This document shows, one piece after another, positions 46,317 to 54,764 of a stretch of DNA of 64,000 nt. Source of the DNA: JAWSVE01 sp050789445 (GTDB lineage: Bacteria > Pseudomonadota > Gammaproteobacteria > Pseudomonadales > Cellvibrionaceae); the NCBI GenBank assembly GCA_050789445.1, contig JAILXR010000001.1, positions 3,472,001 to 3,536,000 of the forward strand, given 5' to 3'. Every line of letters starts with the position of its first letter. Position 1 is the stretch's first letter. Under the pieces are notes generated by a model. It saw only the letters and a program-made list of their open reading frames with translations. It was not told the DNA's origin and did no database searches. A program made the position numbers and the translations under genes.

Positions 46317-48872
46317 ATGCAAATTAACCGTGGATTCCAGAATCAATCTCCTCATAAAAAAGATTATTCATTTATCAGGGTTTTGTTGGCAACAGTTATT
46401 GCCAGCACGCATTTTTCTTTAGCGAGCGCTCAAGAAGACTCTGGCTCACCAGAAGTCATGGATGAAATCATTACGATAGGAACCCGTATGGCAGGGAGAA
46501 GTAGTGCAGATTTACCAGTGCCTGTGGATTCACTATCAGAGGAAGTATTGGAGTCAACGGGCCAAACTGAAGTGGGGCGGATGCTGCAAACATTAGCGCC
46601 ATCATTTAATTTTTCGAGTTCAACCATCAGTGATGGTACCGATGCGCTGCGCCCAGCAACACTACGTGGTCTTGGTCCGGATCAAACACTTGTGTTAGTT
46701 AATGGTAAGCGTCGTCATACGGCGGCATTAATTCATGTGAACACATCGGTAGGGCGAGGAACCGCAGGTGTTGATTTAAATGCAATTCCAGCGTCAGCCA
46801 TAAAACGTATTGAAGTTTTGCGCGATGGTGCAGCGGCACAATATGGATCCGATGCGATAGCCGGCGTTATCAATATTATTTTAAAAGATAACATCGATGA
46901 AACGTCAATTACTGCCGCCTACGGCGAGTATTCAGAAGGTGATGGCGAGACAACAACGTTCAGTATTAATTCAGGAGTAGAAATTGGTTCTACTGGGTAC
47001 ATTAACGGAACATTAGATTTTCGTGATAGAGGTGCAACTAATCGAGCAGGGTTGTCTGGACAGTGCCAATATTTAGCAGGCTGTGCTGACACAGATTCTG
47101 ATGGTATTCCCAATGCGCAAGATCCTCGAGAAGCAACATTCGATCGACAAAATTTTCGAATAGGGGATTCTGATTCAGAACAATTAAGTTTGGTTTTGAA
47201 TTCTGGTTTCGAAGTGGGTGGCGGCGAGGTTTATGGTTACCTCACTTACTCGGATCGTGAAGGCGAGTCAGCTGGTTTTTATCGTCGCGCAAACCAAGCA
47301 ACCTCTAACCCAACGATCACTGCAGATGGTGATGCTTTTTATCCCAATGGTTTTCTGCCGCTAATTAATACTGAGATCACCGATCTTTCGTTTGGCGGTG
47401 GCTATCGTTTTGAATTTGAAAACGATTTAACCATGGATGTTTCGGTGGCTAAAGGCGAAAATGATTTTGCATTTATTATTAACAATTCAGTGAATGCGTC
47501 GTTTGTTCAAGATGCCATTAATAATGGAGGAGGTGTTGAACTCAGAAACTCTGTAGCTCGTAGTGCAGATGCCGGTGAGCTTCACATGGGCTTAACGACA
47601 TTGAATGCTGACTTTGTGAAAATGTTAGATGCGGTTGTCTTGGCTTTTGGAGCAGAGTATCGAATTGATGAATATGCGATTGATGCGGGTGAAGAATATT
47701 CTTATGCTGATTATGATGGTGCTGTATCGGGAACTGGGTCGGCGGGTATTCAAGTATTTCCTGGCTTTCAACCTAGTAATGAAGTTGACGAAGATCGTAA
47801 TGTAATGTCGGCGTATGTCGATGCTGAATACGATGTCATTGATCGCTTTTTAGTGAGTGGTGCGGTTCGCTACGATGACTACAGTGATTTCGGCGATACA
47901 TTCAATGTGAAAGCAGCCATGCGTTTTAATGCTACTGATACAGTGACATTGCGTGGCGCGATCAGTACTGGTTTCCGTGCTCCTTCAATGCAGCAACAAT
48001 ATTTTAATAACATCAGCACGCAGTTTATTGGTGGGGTTCCGTTACAAGTGGGAACCTTCAGAAACGATAGCGCACTCGCTCAGCAAGTTGGTATTCCGGA
48101 ATTAAAAGAAGAAGAGTCATTGAATTTGAGTTTTGGTGCCGCCTTTGAACCTATCGATGGCTTAGATATTACACTCGATTTTTATAAAATTAATATTGAA
48201 GATCGCATCGTGATCAGTGGTCAGTTGCAATCAGGAAATCCTGTATTAACAGCAGCATTGGCAGCCAATCAAATTTCTTCTGCGCAATTTTTCTTGAATG
48301 CTGCTGATACAGAAACGAAAGGAATAGATTTCGTTGCTTCTTATGATGTCGATATAGGAGAAGGTGTTCTTGATGTAACCTTTGCGGCGAACGTTACTAA
48401 TACAAAAATAACAGATGTATTTGCACCGGATAGTTTGCAAGGTGTTCCTCTAAGTCAGGTATTTGGTGAGCAAGATCAATCAATAATAGAAGATTGGCAG
48501 CCAAAACAAAGACAAACTCTATCGGGATTATATTCTGTCGGTAACTGGACCAGTAATGTATCGTTTAGCCGTTATGGTGAATACAGGGTGTTGGACGGTG
48601 GTCAAGAGCAAACGTTTAGTCCAAAAGTGTTAACGGATTTACGTGTAGCTTATAACTTTGATAATGGGTTGAGTTTTAATCTTGGTGGCAACAATATTTT
48701 TGACGTTACGCCGGATGAAAATGAAGTCGGACAAAGTCGAGCAGGTATCATAGAAGATGCAAGCGATAATGTAATTGTAAACACCCCTGGGGTGTTTACT
48801 TACTCGCGTCGTTCAGCACCATTTGGGTTTAATGGCGCTTACTATTATGTTGGGATGAGTTATAGCTTTTAA
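46317..48872 (+). CDS. TonB-dependent outer-membrane receptor
   Basis: An 851-residue receptor, distinct from the one at 33-2714. The signal peptide ends near residue 38 (SLASAQ). A TonB-box-like DEIITIGTRM follows, then a plug domain (about 60-165) with TLRGLGPDQTLVLVNGKRRH and VLRDGAAAQYGSDAIAGVIN, and a barrel ending in YYYVGMSYSF with the terminal Phe needed for Bam recognition. An inner segment (about 245-262, LAGCADTDSDGIPNAQDPRE) resembles a calcium-binding thrombospondin type 3-like loop. The ligand is unknown. It is a single-gene unit facing hsp20. Confidence 0.95.
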   Translation: MQINRGFQNQSPHKKDYSFIRVLLATVIASTHFSLASAQEDSGSPEVMDEIITIGTRMAGRSSADLPVPVDSLSEEVLESTGQTEVGRMLQTLAPSFNFSSSTISDGTDALRPATLRGLGPDQTLVLVNGKRRHTAALIHVNTSVGRGTAGVDLNAIPASAIKRIEVLRDGAAAQYGSDAIAGVINIILKDNIDETSITAAYGEYSEGDGETTTFSINSGVEIGSTGYINGTLDFRDRGATNRAGLSGQCQYLAGCADTDSDGIPNAQDPREATFDRQNFRIGDSDSEQLSLVLNSGFEVGGGEVYGYLTYSDREGESAGFYRRANQATSNPTITADGDAFYPNGFLPLINTEITDLSFGGGYRFEFENDLTMDVSVAKGENDFAFIINNSVNASFVQDAINNGGGVELRNSVARSADAGELHMGLTTLNADFVKMLDAVVLAFGAEYRIDEYAIDAGEEYSYADYDGAVSGTGSAGIQVFPGFQPSNEVDEDRNVMSAYVDAEYDVIDRFLVSGAVRYDDYSDFGDTFNVKAAMRFNATDTVTLRGAISTGFRAPSMQQQYFNNISTQFIGGVPLQVGTFRNDSALAQQVGIPELKEEESLNLSFGAAFEPIDGLDITLDFYKINIEDRIVISGQLQSGNPVLTAALAANQISSAQFFLNAADTETKGIDFVASYDVDIGEGVLDVTFAANVTNTKITDVFAPDSLQGVPLSQVFGEQDQSIIEDWQPKQRQTLSGLYSVGNWTSNVSFSRYGEYRVLDGGQEQTFSPKVLTDLRVAYNFDNGLSFNLGGNNIFDVTPDENEVGQSRAGIIEDASDNVIVNTPGVFTYSRRSAPFGFNGAYYYVGMSYSF

Positions 48873-48957
48873 AAAAATATAAATTATCTCTCGTTATTTT
48901 ACATTTTTAGTTCTTGATGTTATTTATTTTATTTGCAGAGTAACTCTTAGGTCGGTT

Positions 48958-48994
48958 CTGTAAAGCGTGCATATATTAAATGTACGCTTTACAG
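48958..48994. terminator. 15-bp hairpin between convergent genes
   Basis: Arms 48958-48972 and 48980-48994 pair over 15 bp with one G.U, around a 7-nt loop. There is no long T-run on either side. It lies midway between the receptor and hsp20 stops and probably ends or protects both transcripts. Confidence 0.6.
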
Positions 48995-49004
48995 TTGCTG
49001 ATCT

Positions 49005-49433
49005 TTAAGCAATTTCGATACGTTTTGGCTGATGATCAACAGACTTATTTAACGGCGCTGATAGTTTTAAAATTCCATCAGAAAACTTAGCCTTTACATC
49101 CTCTTCTTTAATATCTTTGCCGAGGCTAAAGCTTCGTTGATATTTTCCATAACGCCTTTCTTGTCTAATAATTTTCCCATCTTTTTCTTCTTTGTCCTCT
49201 AGGTGACTTTCGGCACTTAAAGTGAGTATGCCGTCATCTATAGATATTTGGATGTCTTCCTTTTTTACACCGGGTAACTCCACGGTCATTTCAAGTTTAT
49301 TCTTTTTTTCTTTGACGTCGACTCGTGGAGAAAATATATTCCCCTCCCAACTCTCGTGTGAGTTAAGAGGTGTCCAGAAGTTGTCAAAAATAGAATCAAA
49401 GGAAAGCCTTGGATGGCGATTAAAAATATTCAT
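49005..49433 (-). CDS. Small heat-shock protein, Hsp20/alpha-crystallin family
   Basis: A 142-residue ATP-independent holdase chaperone. The N-terminal arm (about 1-38, rich in Phe and Trp) precedes an alpha-crystallin domain (about 39-132) with the family signatures VDVKEKKNKLEMTVELPGVK and FSDGILKLSAPL. The C-terminal tail lacks a clear I-x-I motif (it reads QPKRIEIA, where IEI may serve). It is a class more like the bacterial Hsp17-type than IbpA/B. It stands alone and converges on the TonB receptor. I could not find a sigma-32 promoter. Confidence 0.93.
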   Translation of the reverse strand: MNIFNRHPRLSFDSIFDNFWTPLNSHESWEGNIFSPRVDVKEKKNKLEMTVELPGVKKEDIQISIDDGILTLSAESHLEDKEEKDGKIIRQERRYGKYQRSFSLGKDIKEEDVKAKFSDGILKLSAPLNKSVDHQPKRIEIA

Positions 49434-49633
49434 ATGTCACCTCGTTAGTTTCAGATTAAGTGTTGTTTATGCTACCCAAAGAGTATCTGGCTAAGGCTCG
49501 ATATGTGCTATGACTTGGATCAAAAAGATGTGATTTATAGGAGATACGTTAAAATTGTAAATTTGGGTGAGGGATTGATAGTTGATCTTTTAATTGCTGA
49601 GATAGTTAAGTGTTAAAACGAAAAATTATGTTC

Positions 49634-50446
49634 TTAGCTGACTAAATTCCTTCCGCCATCGACGGCCAGAATTTGTCCAGTAATATAGGGCGCTTCAGTA
49701 ATTAAAAATTTTATAGTAGTGGCAATGTCATCGGGTTCTCCGATTCGATTGAGAGCGGTTCTATCTATGATAATTTCTTTTGCTTCGTCACTTAATTCAG
49801 CTTGTGCGTTCGGCCAAAGTATTGCGCCGGGCGCAACGCTATTGACTCGAACATGGGGCGCTAATTCTTTGGCTAGGGATTTTGTCAGCATAATGTTTCC
49901 GGCTTTAGCGGAACAATAAACCGGATAGCCAGAAAGAGGGCGCTCGCCATGAATATCGGCGATATTGATGATGCAGCCGTTTTGTTGTTTTAGCGCTTCG
50001 GCGCACGCTTGGCTTAAAAAGAAAGGCGCTTTTAAATTGGTGCCAATAAGATCATCAAAATTTTCTTCTGTAATATCACCAATTGGCGTGGGATAAAAGC
50101 TGGACGCATTGTTGATGAGTGCATCAAGTTTCCCCCAATGACTGATAGATTTTTGAGCCAAAGATTTTACTTGATCAATCTCTAAAAGGTTAGCGGTGAT
50201 AACTGTTGCTGATTTTTTCCGTTTATGATTTAGTTCTCCAGCTAGATCATTGGCTTCATTTATTGAGTGATGACAGTGAATAACAATATTAAAACCAGCT
50301 TCGTGCATTTTTTTTGAAATCGTTGCGCCGATGCGTTTGGCGGCACCCGTAATCAAAACAACTTTATTGCTATCTTTTGAGTCGTCTTTCATGTTGCGTT
50401 TTATACCGTCTTTTATACTAGGTGTGTTTTCAAAGTTGTCAGTCAT
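49634..50446 (-). CDS. Pteridine reductase (FolM-like short-chain dehydrogenase)
   Basis: A 270-residue NADPH-dependent reductase of pteridines or dihydrofolate. The Rossmann motif VVLITGAAKRIGATISKKMH (about residues 28-47) has the TGAAxRIG form typical of pteridine reductases, followed by HCHHS, the NNASSFYPTP loop and catalytic Tyr-x3-Lys in YCSAKAGNIML. The usual first 25 residues are hydrophilic and not part of the fold; an internal ATG at codon 19 is possible, neither has a good ribosome-binding site. It lies 25 bp after cca on the same strand, an arrangement seen in other gammaproteobacteria. Confidence 0.88.
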   Translation of the reverse strand: MTDNFENTPSIKDGIKRNMKDDSKDSNKVVLITGAAKRIGATISKKMHEAGFNIVIHCHHSINEANDLAGELNHKRKKSATVITANLLEIDQVKSLAQKSISHWGKLDALINNASSFYPTPIGDITEENFDDLIGTNLKAPFFLSQACAEALKQQNGCIINIADIHGERPLSGYPVYCSAKAGNIMLTKSLAKELAPHVRVNSVAPGAILWPNAQAELSDEAKEIIIDRTALNRIGEPDDIATTIKFLITEAPYITGQILAVDGGRNLVS

Positions 50447-50471
50447 TGTTTAATTCGTTTTCTGTAAAACG

Positions 50472-51698
50472 TTACGAGTTTTCTTGTTTGTAAGTTTTTA
50501 GCGCTGAAACTCGCAATCGATGAATTTCATCGCCAATAGCCTTGCCTTGGTGTTTTGACTTGTCGACTTGTGCAGCGGTAATCGTTTGGCAAATATCTAA
50601 TGCTTTTTGAAAATAATCTGATTGCGGATATTCTCTATTTTCAAAACCTGTTCTGCCTTTGGCGTCTGCCTCGCAACATAATAAAAAATCAGCGAAACGA
50701 TCTGGCCGACGAAAAGCATCAAGCGCATTCAATGTTTCTAGTATTTTTTTCGGTGTTAATTCTTTCGCGCGATGACAATGTGTGTGGTATTGCGCAGCCA
50801 TCAAACCCAAATCTCGAAACTCATTGGGAATTGCCAATCGTTCACAGAGTTGCTTGACTAAATCAATACTGCGTAACTCATGGCCAATGTGTTGTGGTAG
50901 AACGTCAGCAGGAGTTGTTGCTTTGCCAAGATCGTGAATTAAACTGGCAAAACGTACTTCGCTTTTTTCACTTAATAAAACGGATTGCTGTAACACCATT
51001 AAGGAGTGAATGCCGCAATCTATTTCTGGGTGATACTCGGGACGCTGAGGTACACCAAATAAATTATTAATTTCTGGCATTAGCCGAGCAAGTGCGCCGC
51101 ACTCTCTCAGTACTTCGATAAATACATCAGGATTTTTTTCAGCTAAAGCACGAGACATTTCTTTCCATACACGTTCAGCGACTAAAAAATCCACTTCACC
51201 GTTAGCAACCATTGTTTTCATTAGAGTGAGAGTTTCATCGGCAATAGAGAAGCCTAGGTGATGATACCGTGCTGCAAATCGAGCTGTTCGTAAAATACGA
51301 ACAGGATCTTCACAAAAGCTATTCGATACATGCCGAAGAGTTCGGCTTTTAATATCCGCTTGTCCGTGATACGGGTCAATGATGTTTCCGTCAGCATCTT
51401 TCGCAATAGCATTGATCGTGAGATCACGGCGGATTAAATCTTCTTCTAAAGTGACGTTAGGTGCGGCATGAAATGCAAAACCGGTATAGCCGCCAGATGT
51501 TTTTCGCTCGGTACGGGCAAGGGCATATTCTTCTTGTGTTTCAGGGTGAAGGAATACAGGAAAATCTTTACCGACGGATTTAAAACCATCTTCTAGCATT
51601 TGAGTTGGAGAGGCACCCACAACGACCCAATCCTTTTCGTGAAAAGGATGGCCTAGAATCTCGTCTCTAACAGCGCCGCCAACAAGATAGATGTTCAT
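50472..51698 (-). CDS. cca: Multifunctional CCA tRNA nucleotidyltransferase
   Basis: A 408-residue enzyme that adds or repairs the CCA end of tRNA and has phosphohydrolase activity. ATG 51698 is chosen (AGGG 5 nt upstream, protein MNIYLVGGAVRDEILG), since the frame runs 13 codons further back without homology. Motifs are the nucleotidyl-transfer GGAVRDEILG, DEEDLIRRDLTINAIA-like region (EEDLIRRDLTINAIA), and an HD domain (SLIHDLGKATTP and TPKKILETL) in the C-terminal half. The length matches the gammaproteobacterial class. The pteridine reductase gene follows after 25 bp. Confidence 0.95.
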   Translation of the reverse strand: MNIYLVGGAVRDEILGHPFHEKDWVVVGASPTQMLEDGFKSVGKDFPVFLHPETQEEYALARTERKTSGGYTGFAFHAAPNVTLEEDLIRRDLTINAIAKDADGNIIDPYHGQADIKSRTLRHVSNSFCEDPVRILRTARFAARYHHLGFSIADETLTLMKTMVANGEVDFLVAERVWKEMSRALAEKNPDVFIEVLRECGALARLMPEINNLFGVPQRPEYHPEIDCGIHSLMVLQQSVLLSEKSEVRFASLIHDLGKATTPADVLPQHIGHELRSIDLVKQLCERLAIPNEFRDLGLMAAQYHTHCHRAKELTPKKILETLNALDAFRRPDRFADFLLCCEADAKGRTGFENREYPQSDYFQKALDICQTITAAQVDKSKHQGKAIGDEIHRLRVSALKTYKQENS

Positions 51699-51871
51699 AA
51701 AGCCCTTGATTAAAATATTCAACGTGTAGTTTTTCAATAGTATACAGTGAAAAAATATTGAAAGTGTATTATAGAGAATCGTTGCTATAGCGAAAAGGAC
51801 GTTGTCTTTATGAGAAAGGTCTGTTTTAATCTTGCCACTGAAGTTTCAATGCATTGGCTTTAAACGAATAG

Positions 51872-51885
51872 TTTTCAGCTGAAAA
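51872..51885. repeat. Perfect 14-bp palindrome, possible operator
   Basis: TTTTCAGCTGAAAA is its own reverse complement. It stands 49 bp before the first RNA stem at 51934, a position that suits a regulator of the transcript that ends at 52147. Confidence 0.45.
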
Positions 51886-51933
51886 ATAATTAAGTCTTTT
51901 ATTGATAGATTGGTCATGAACATCAACGTATCA

Positions 51934-52147
51934 ACACAAGCAGTAATTAATCGCTATCACCATGCCGTTTGGCAGATGGTGGTGTGCCTGCTTGTGTGTG
52001 ATAAGCCTATGTCTACTACGATAGTTCGCTATACCGCTCATCTAGCAGCAGTCGGCCTAAAAGGTAATAGAATAAAATGCGTTAGTTAATTAGCGATAAA
52101 AGATTCCAACACCGATTAGGCCGCAGCGTAAAAACTGCGGCCTTTTT
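51934..52147 (+). ncRNA. Candidate structured RNA (small RNA or leader of EamA gene)
   Basis: An outer 10-bp stem (51934-51943 with 51988-51997) encloses a compact hairpin (CACCAT-GCC, 51958-51966, with GGC-AG-ATGGTG, 51971-51981). Next is a 4-bp stem closed by a UUCG tetraloop (52021-52032). CGGCCTAA (52053-52060) is complementary to TTAGGCCG (52116-52123), which overlaps the 5' arm of the terminator at 52118-52143, so an antiterminator fold is possible. There is no plus-strand gene before it. It matches no RNA family I can name. Either a free RNA or an attenuator upstream of the exporter gene. Confidence 0.5.
52118..52147 (+). terminator. Strong intrinsic terminator without a preceding gene
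   Basis: A perfect 9-bp stem (52118-52126 with 52135-52143), 8-nt loop and five T residues. No protein gene on this strand ends before it, which points to a non-coding transcript. Confidence 0.88.
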
Positions 52148-52160
52148 CGTTTTTGGGTAA

Positions 52161-52180
52161 GAGAAGAGAAGAGAAGAGAA
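52161..52180. repeat. Tandem GAGAA pentanucleotide, four copies
   Basis: Four exact copies of GAGAA lie between the terminator and the EamA start (75 bp before it). Copy-number change could alter promoter or leader spacing, but four copies is short for an active contingency locus. Confidence 0.6.
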
Positions 52181-52254
52181 AAGGGTTTTGGGCTTTTTCA
52201 AGCCATTAATGTTTTAAGCAAGTAAGCAAAAAAGATAAAGATGAGGATATTCAT

Positions 52255-53151
52255 GTGAATTTAATTTTCGGGTATTGGTTAGTCGTACTTATTTGGTCGA
52301 CGACGCCAATGGGTATGGTGGTAAGTAATGAAAGCGTGTCGTTTATGAGTGCGGCTGGATTGCGTTTACTCATAGCGTTGACCATCTTATTGTTAATCGC
52401 TGCTATACGCAGAAAGTCACTGGTCCCTCACCCTGACGCAATAAAGATGTACTTTATTGCCGCTGTTGGAATTTGTCCGCAAATGTCTCTTGTGTATTGG
52501 TCGGCGCAATATGTTCCATCCGGGGTAATGTCTATCGTATTTGCATTAAGTCCTTGTTTTACTTATGTGGCGTCATTGTTTTTTTTGTCGGAGACGACCA
52601 CATTAAGCGGAAGGAAATTCGTATCTTTGGTTATTGCCGTTTTGGGAATGGGTATTATTTTTGTAGATCAGCTTCATCTTAGTCTTCAGGCCGCATGGGG
52701 AATTGTCGCACTATTGGCGTCATCAATCTGTTTTGCGGTGAGCACTGTTTTACTAAAGCGCTATAGCGATAACGTGAATTTAGATCCATTAAGCCAAACA
52801 ACAGGAACACTATTGTTTACATTTCCGATGTTTGTTCTTTGCTGGTGGATTTTTGATGGTGTTATTCCTACGGATATCTCAGTGCGAAGTGGTACGGCCA
52901 TTAGTTATCTGGCTTTCTTCGGTACTGTGATTGGCTTCTCATTATATTTTTGGGTATTCCAACAAATGAATGTTGTCACGGTTTCGCTGATAACAATGAT
53001 TGCTCCCTTGTTTGCAATCACCATAGGAACCGTATTTTTACATGAGCAATTTACAGTGCGAATCGCTATTGGAGGAACAATGGTGCTCTTGTCGTTGTTA
53101 TATTTTGAAGGTATTACAATGAAATTCATTGTTAGGCTTGTTACTCGCTAG
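52255..53151 (+). CDS. EamA/DMT family exporter
   Basis: A 298-residue inner-membrane protein with ten predicted helices in two EamA repeats (about residues 2-135 and 145-285), the fold of drug/metabolite exporters such as those for amino acids, purines or toxic metabolites. The start is GTG 52255 with GAGGA 7 nt upstream; an ATG two bases earlier is followed at once by a stop. The motif SIVFALSPCFTYVASLFFL and the end LVLGGTMVLLS-like helix (IGGTMVLLSLLYFEG) are typical. It follows the structured RNA region, which may control it. Substrate unknown. Confidence 0.88.
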   Translation: MNLIFGYWLVVLIWSTTPMGMVVSNESVSFMSAAGLRLLIALTILLLIAAIRRKSLVPHPDAIKMYFIAAVGICPQMSLVYWSAQYVPSGVMSIVFALSPCFTYVASLFFLSETTTLSGRKFVSLVIAVLGMGIIFVDQLHLSLQAAWGIVALLASSICFAVSTVLLKRYSDNVNLDPLSQTTGTLLFTFPMFVLCWWIFDGVIPTDISVRSGTAISYLAFFGTVIGFSLYFWVFQQMNVVTVSLITMIAPLFAITIGTVFLHEQFTVRIAIGGTMVLLSLLYFEGITMKFIVRLVTR

Positions 53152-53266
53152 TTTCTTCTTAGTTGAAGAATGGAGCAGTTTATCGCCGGCGTCTTGAATC
53201 TGTCACCGGTGTTCCTGTAGGCTTACTTTTAAGTAAAAATTACTAATCAAGTAAAAGGAAAATCGT

Positions 53267-54316
53267 GTGTCGAACAGCTTGTTGAAAAATGCATCAAGAA
53301 AAGTACTGGTAACGGGCGGGGTTGGTTACATTGGTAGCCATACATGCGTCGAATTAATTGCAGCTGGTTTCGAGCCGATTGTTGTTGATAACCTCAGTAA
53401 CAGTAAACCGCTATCGCTTGAGCGTGTTTCTCAAATCAGTGGTCAGTCAATTACTTTTTACGAAGCCGATGTCACTGACCGAAATGCATTAAGGAAAATT
53501 TTTAAAGAGCATGATATTGCGGCCGTATTACATTTTGCCGGTTTGAAAGCGGTGGGTGAGTCGAACGAAATTCCTTTACGATATTATTACAATAATGTCG
53601 AAGGCACTGTTGCATTAGCTGAAGTCATGGAGGAGTTTAATGTACTTCGTTTAATTTTTAGTTCTTCGGCAACGGTTTATGGTGATCCAGCTAGTGTACC
53701 CATTGTCGAAAGCTTCCCGACATCGGCAACAAACCCTTACGGCCGTAGTAAATTAATGGTTGAAGAAATCATGCGTGACGTATGTAAGGCGCCAGACAAT
53801 CAATGGAAAGTAACACTGCTTCGATATTTTAATCCTATAGGTGCACACGAAAGTGGATTGATTGGTGAAGATCCACAGGGTATTCCTAATAATCTTTTGC
53901 CTTATGTTGCACAAGTTGCTGTTGGTAAATTAAAAGAGTTAGGCGTTTTTGGTGATGATTACGACACTGTGGATGGAACCGGTGTGCGAGATTATATTCA
54001 TGTTGTTGATTTAGCGCGTGGCCATGTAAAAGCATTAGAACATTTGTTAAAAGCGGAGCCAGATTGTTATACGTTCAATTTGGGAACAGGTCATGGTTAT
54101 AGTGTGCTCGAAGTGGTTAAAGCGTTTGAAGCATCAAGTGGAAAAAAAGTGCCGTACAAAGTAATGCCTCGTCGAGCTGGCGATATTGCCGAATGTTTTG
54201 CTGAACCATCTCTTGCGTTAAACGAATTAGGCTGGAAAGCAGAATACGATATCACCCGAATGGTAGAAGATGCTTGGCGTTGGCAGTCGGAAAACCCTAC
54301 CGGTTATGATGTTTAA
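53267..54316 (+). CDS. galE: UDP-glucose 4-epimerase
   Basis: A 349-residue NAD-dependent short-chain dehydrogenase that interconverts UDP-glucose and UDP-galactose. GTG 53267 is preceded by AAAAGGA (7 nt). The NAD loop reads VTGGVGYIGSHTCVEL (the family usually has TGGAGYIGSH), followed by AVLHFAGLKAVGESNEIPL, the catalytic Ser/Tyr/Lys in SSSATVYGDP and NPYGRSKLMVEEI, and the substrate loop YFNPIGAHESGLIGEDP. It supplies galactose for surface polysaccharide. No other sugar genes are adjacent. The fosA gene follows after 21 bp. Confidence 0.96.
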   Translation: MSNSLLKNASRKVLVTGGVGYIGSHTCVELIAAGFEPIVVDNLSNSKPLSLERVSQISGQSITFYEADVTDRNALRKIFKEHDIAAVLHFAGLKAVGESNEIPLRYYYNNVEGTVALAEVMEEFNVLRLIFSSSATVYGDPASVPIVESFPTSATNPYGRSKLMVEEIMRDVCKAPDNQWKVTLLRYFNPIGAHESGLIGEDPQGIPNNLLPYVAQVAVGKLKELGVFGDDYDTVDGTGVRDYIHVVDLARGHVKALEHLLKAEPDCYTFNLGTGHGYSVLEVVKAFEASSGKKVPYKVMPRRAGDIAECFAEPSLALNELGWKAEYDITRMVEDAWRWQSENPTGYDV

Positions 54317-54337
54317 TAGCTTCTTCGAGAAAAGATA

Positions 54338-54736
54338 ATGCTAACAGGCCTCAACCACATTACTTTAGCTGTGAGAGATATTGAAAGATCACTGGAATTC
54401 TATTGTCGTGTTTTAGGGTTTGTTGGCCGAGTGAAGTGGAAGACGGGTGCATACTTAACGTTAGAAGATGTTTGGTTGTGTTTGTCTTTAGATGATCACG
54501 GATCGAGTGAGGATTATTCTCATATAGCGTTCAGCGTGGAAGACGGAAAATTTTCTCGATTAGCGGAAAAAATAGCGAAAGAAAATATTCCAGAATGGAA
54601 GTCTAATGTTAGTGAAGGAGCTTCGCTTTATATTTTGGATCCTGATCAGCATAAGCTTGAATTGCATTCAGGCTCACTTGAGAGCCGTTTAGAATCTCTC
54701 AAATCAAAACCGTATGATGAAATGGTTTGGCTTTAG
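54338..54736 (+). CDS. fosA: FosA-type fosfomycin glutathione transferase
   Basis: A 132-residue VOC-fold metalloenzyme that opens the fosfomycin epoxide with glutathione. All Mn(II) ligands are present: His7 in GLNHITL, His62 in DYSHIAFSV and Glu109 in KLELHSG. Residues that bind fosfomycin and K+ are kept too: Thr9, Lys88 (EWKSN), Ser92, Tyr98 (SLYILDPD) and Arg117 (SLESRLESL). The length equals that of known FosA proteins (about 135). It stands 21 bp after galE, perhaps in the same transcript, with no mobile element nearby, so it looks like an intrinsic chromosomal gene rather than an acquired one. Activity is inferred. Confidence 0.9.
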   Translation: MLTGLNHITLAVRDIERSLEFYCRVLGFVGRVKWKTGAYLTLEDVWLCLSLDDHGSSEDYSHIAFSVEDGKFSRLAEKIAKENIPEWKSNVSEGASLYILDPDQHKLELHSGSLESRLESLKSKPYDEMVWL

Positions 54737-54764
54737 CTTTTTAAGTATGTAATAAAAATTCAAC

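Larger units (their letters stand above)
51699..52254. other. Intergenic region rich in RNA structure
   Basis: This 556-bp gap separates the divergent cca and EamA genes. It holds a 14-bp perfect palindrome, a series of RNA stems ending in an intrinsic terminator on the plus strand, and a short tandem repeat, each listed separately. A 57-codon plus-strand frame (51916-52089) overlaps the structured part but has no ribosome-binding site and resembles no known peptide. Confidence 0.7.

Noticed and set aside
51916..52089. 57-codon frame over the structured RNA before EamA
   Set aside because: No Shine-Dalgarno sequence, no resemblance to a known leader peptide and no run of a regulatory codon; RNA structure explains the region better.
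51934..52147. 6S RNA or tmRNA at the cca-EamA spacer
   Set aside because: It lacks the large central bubble of 6S RNA and the tRNA-like ends and tag frame of tmRNA.
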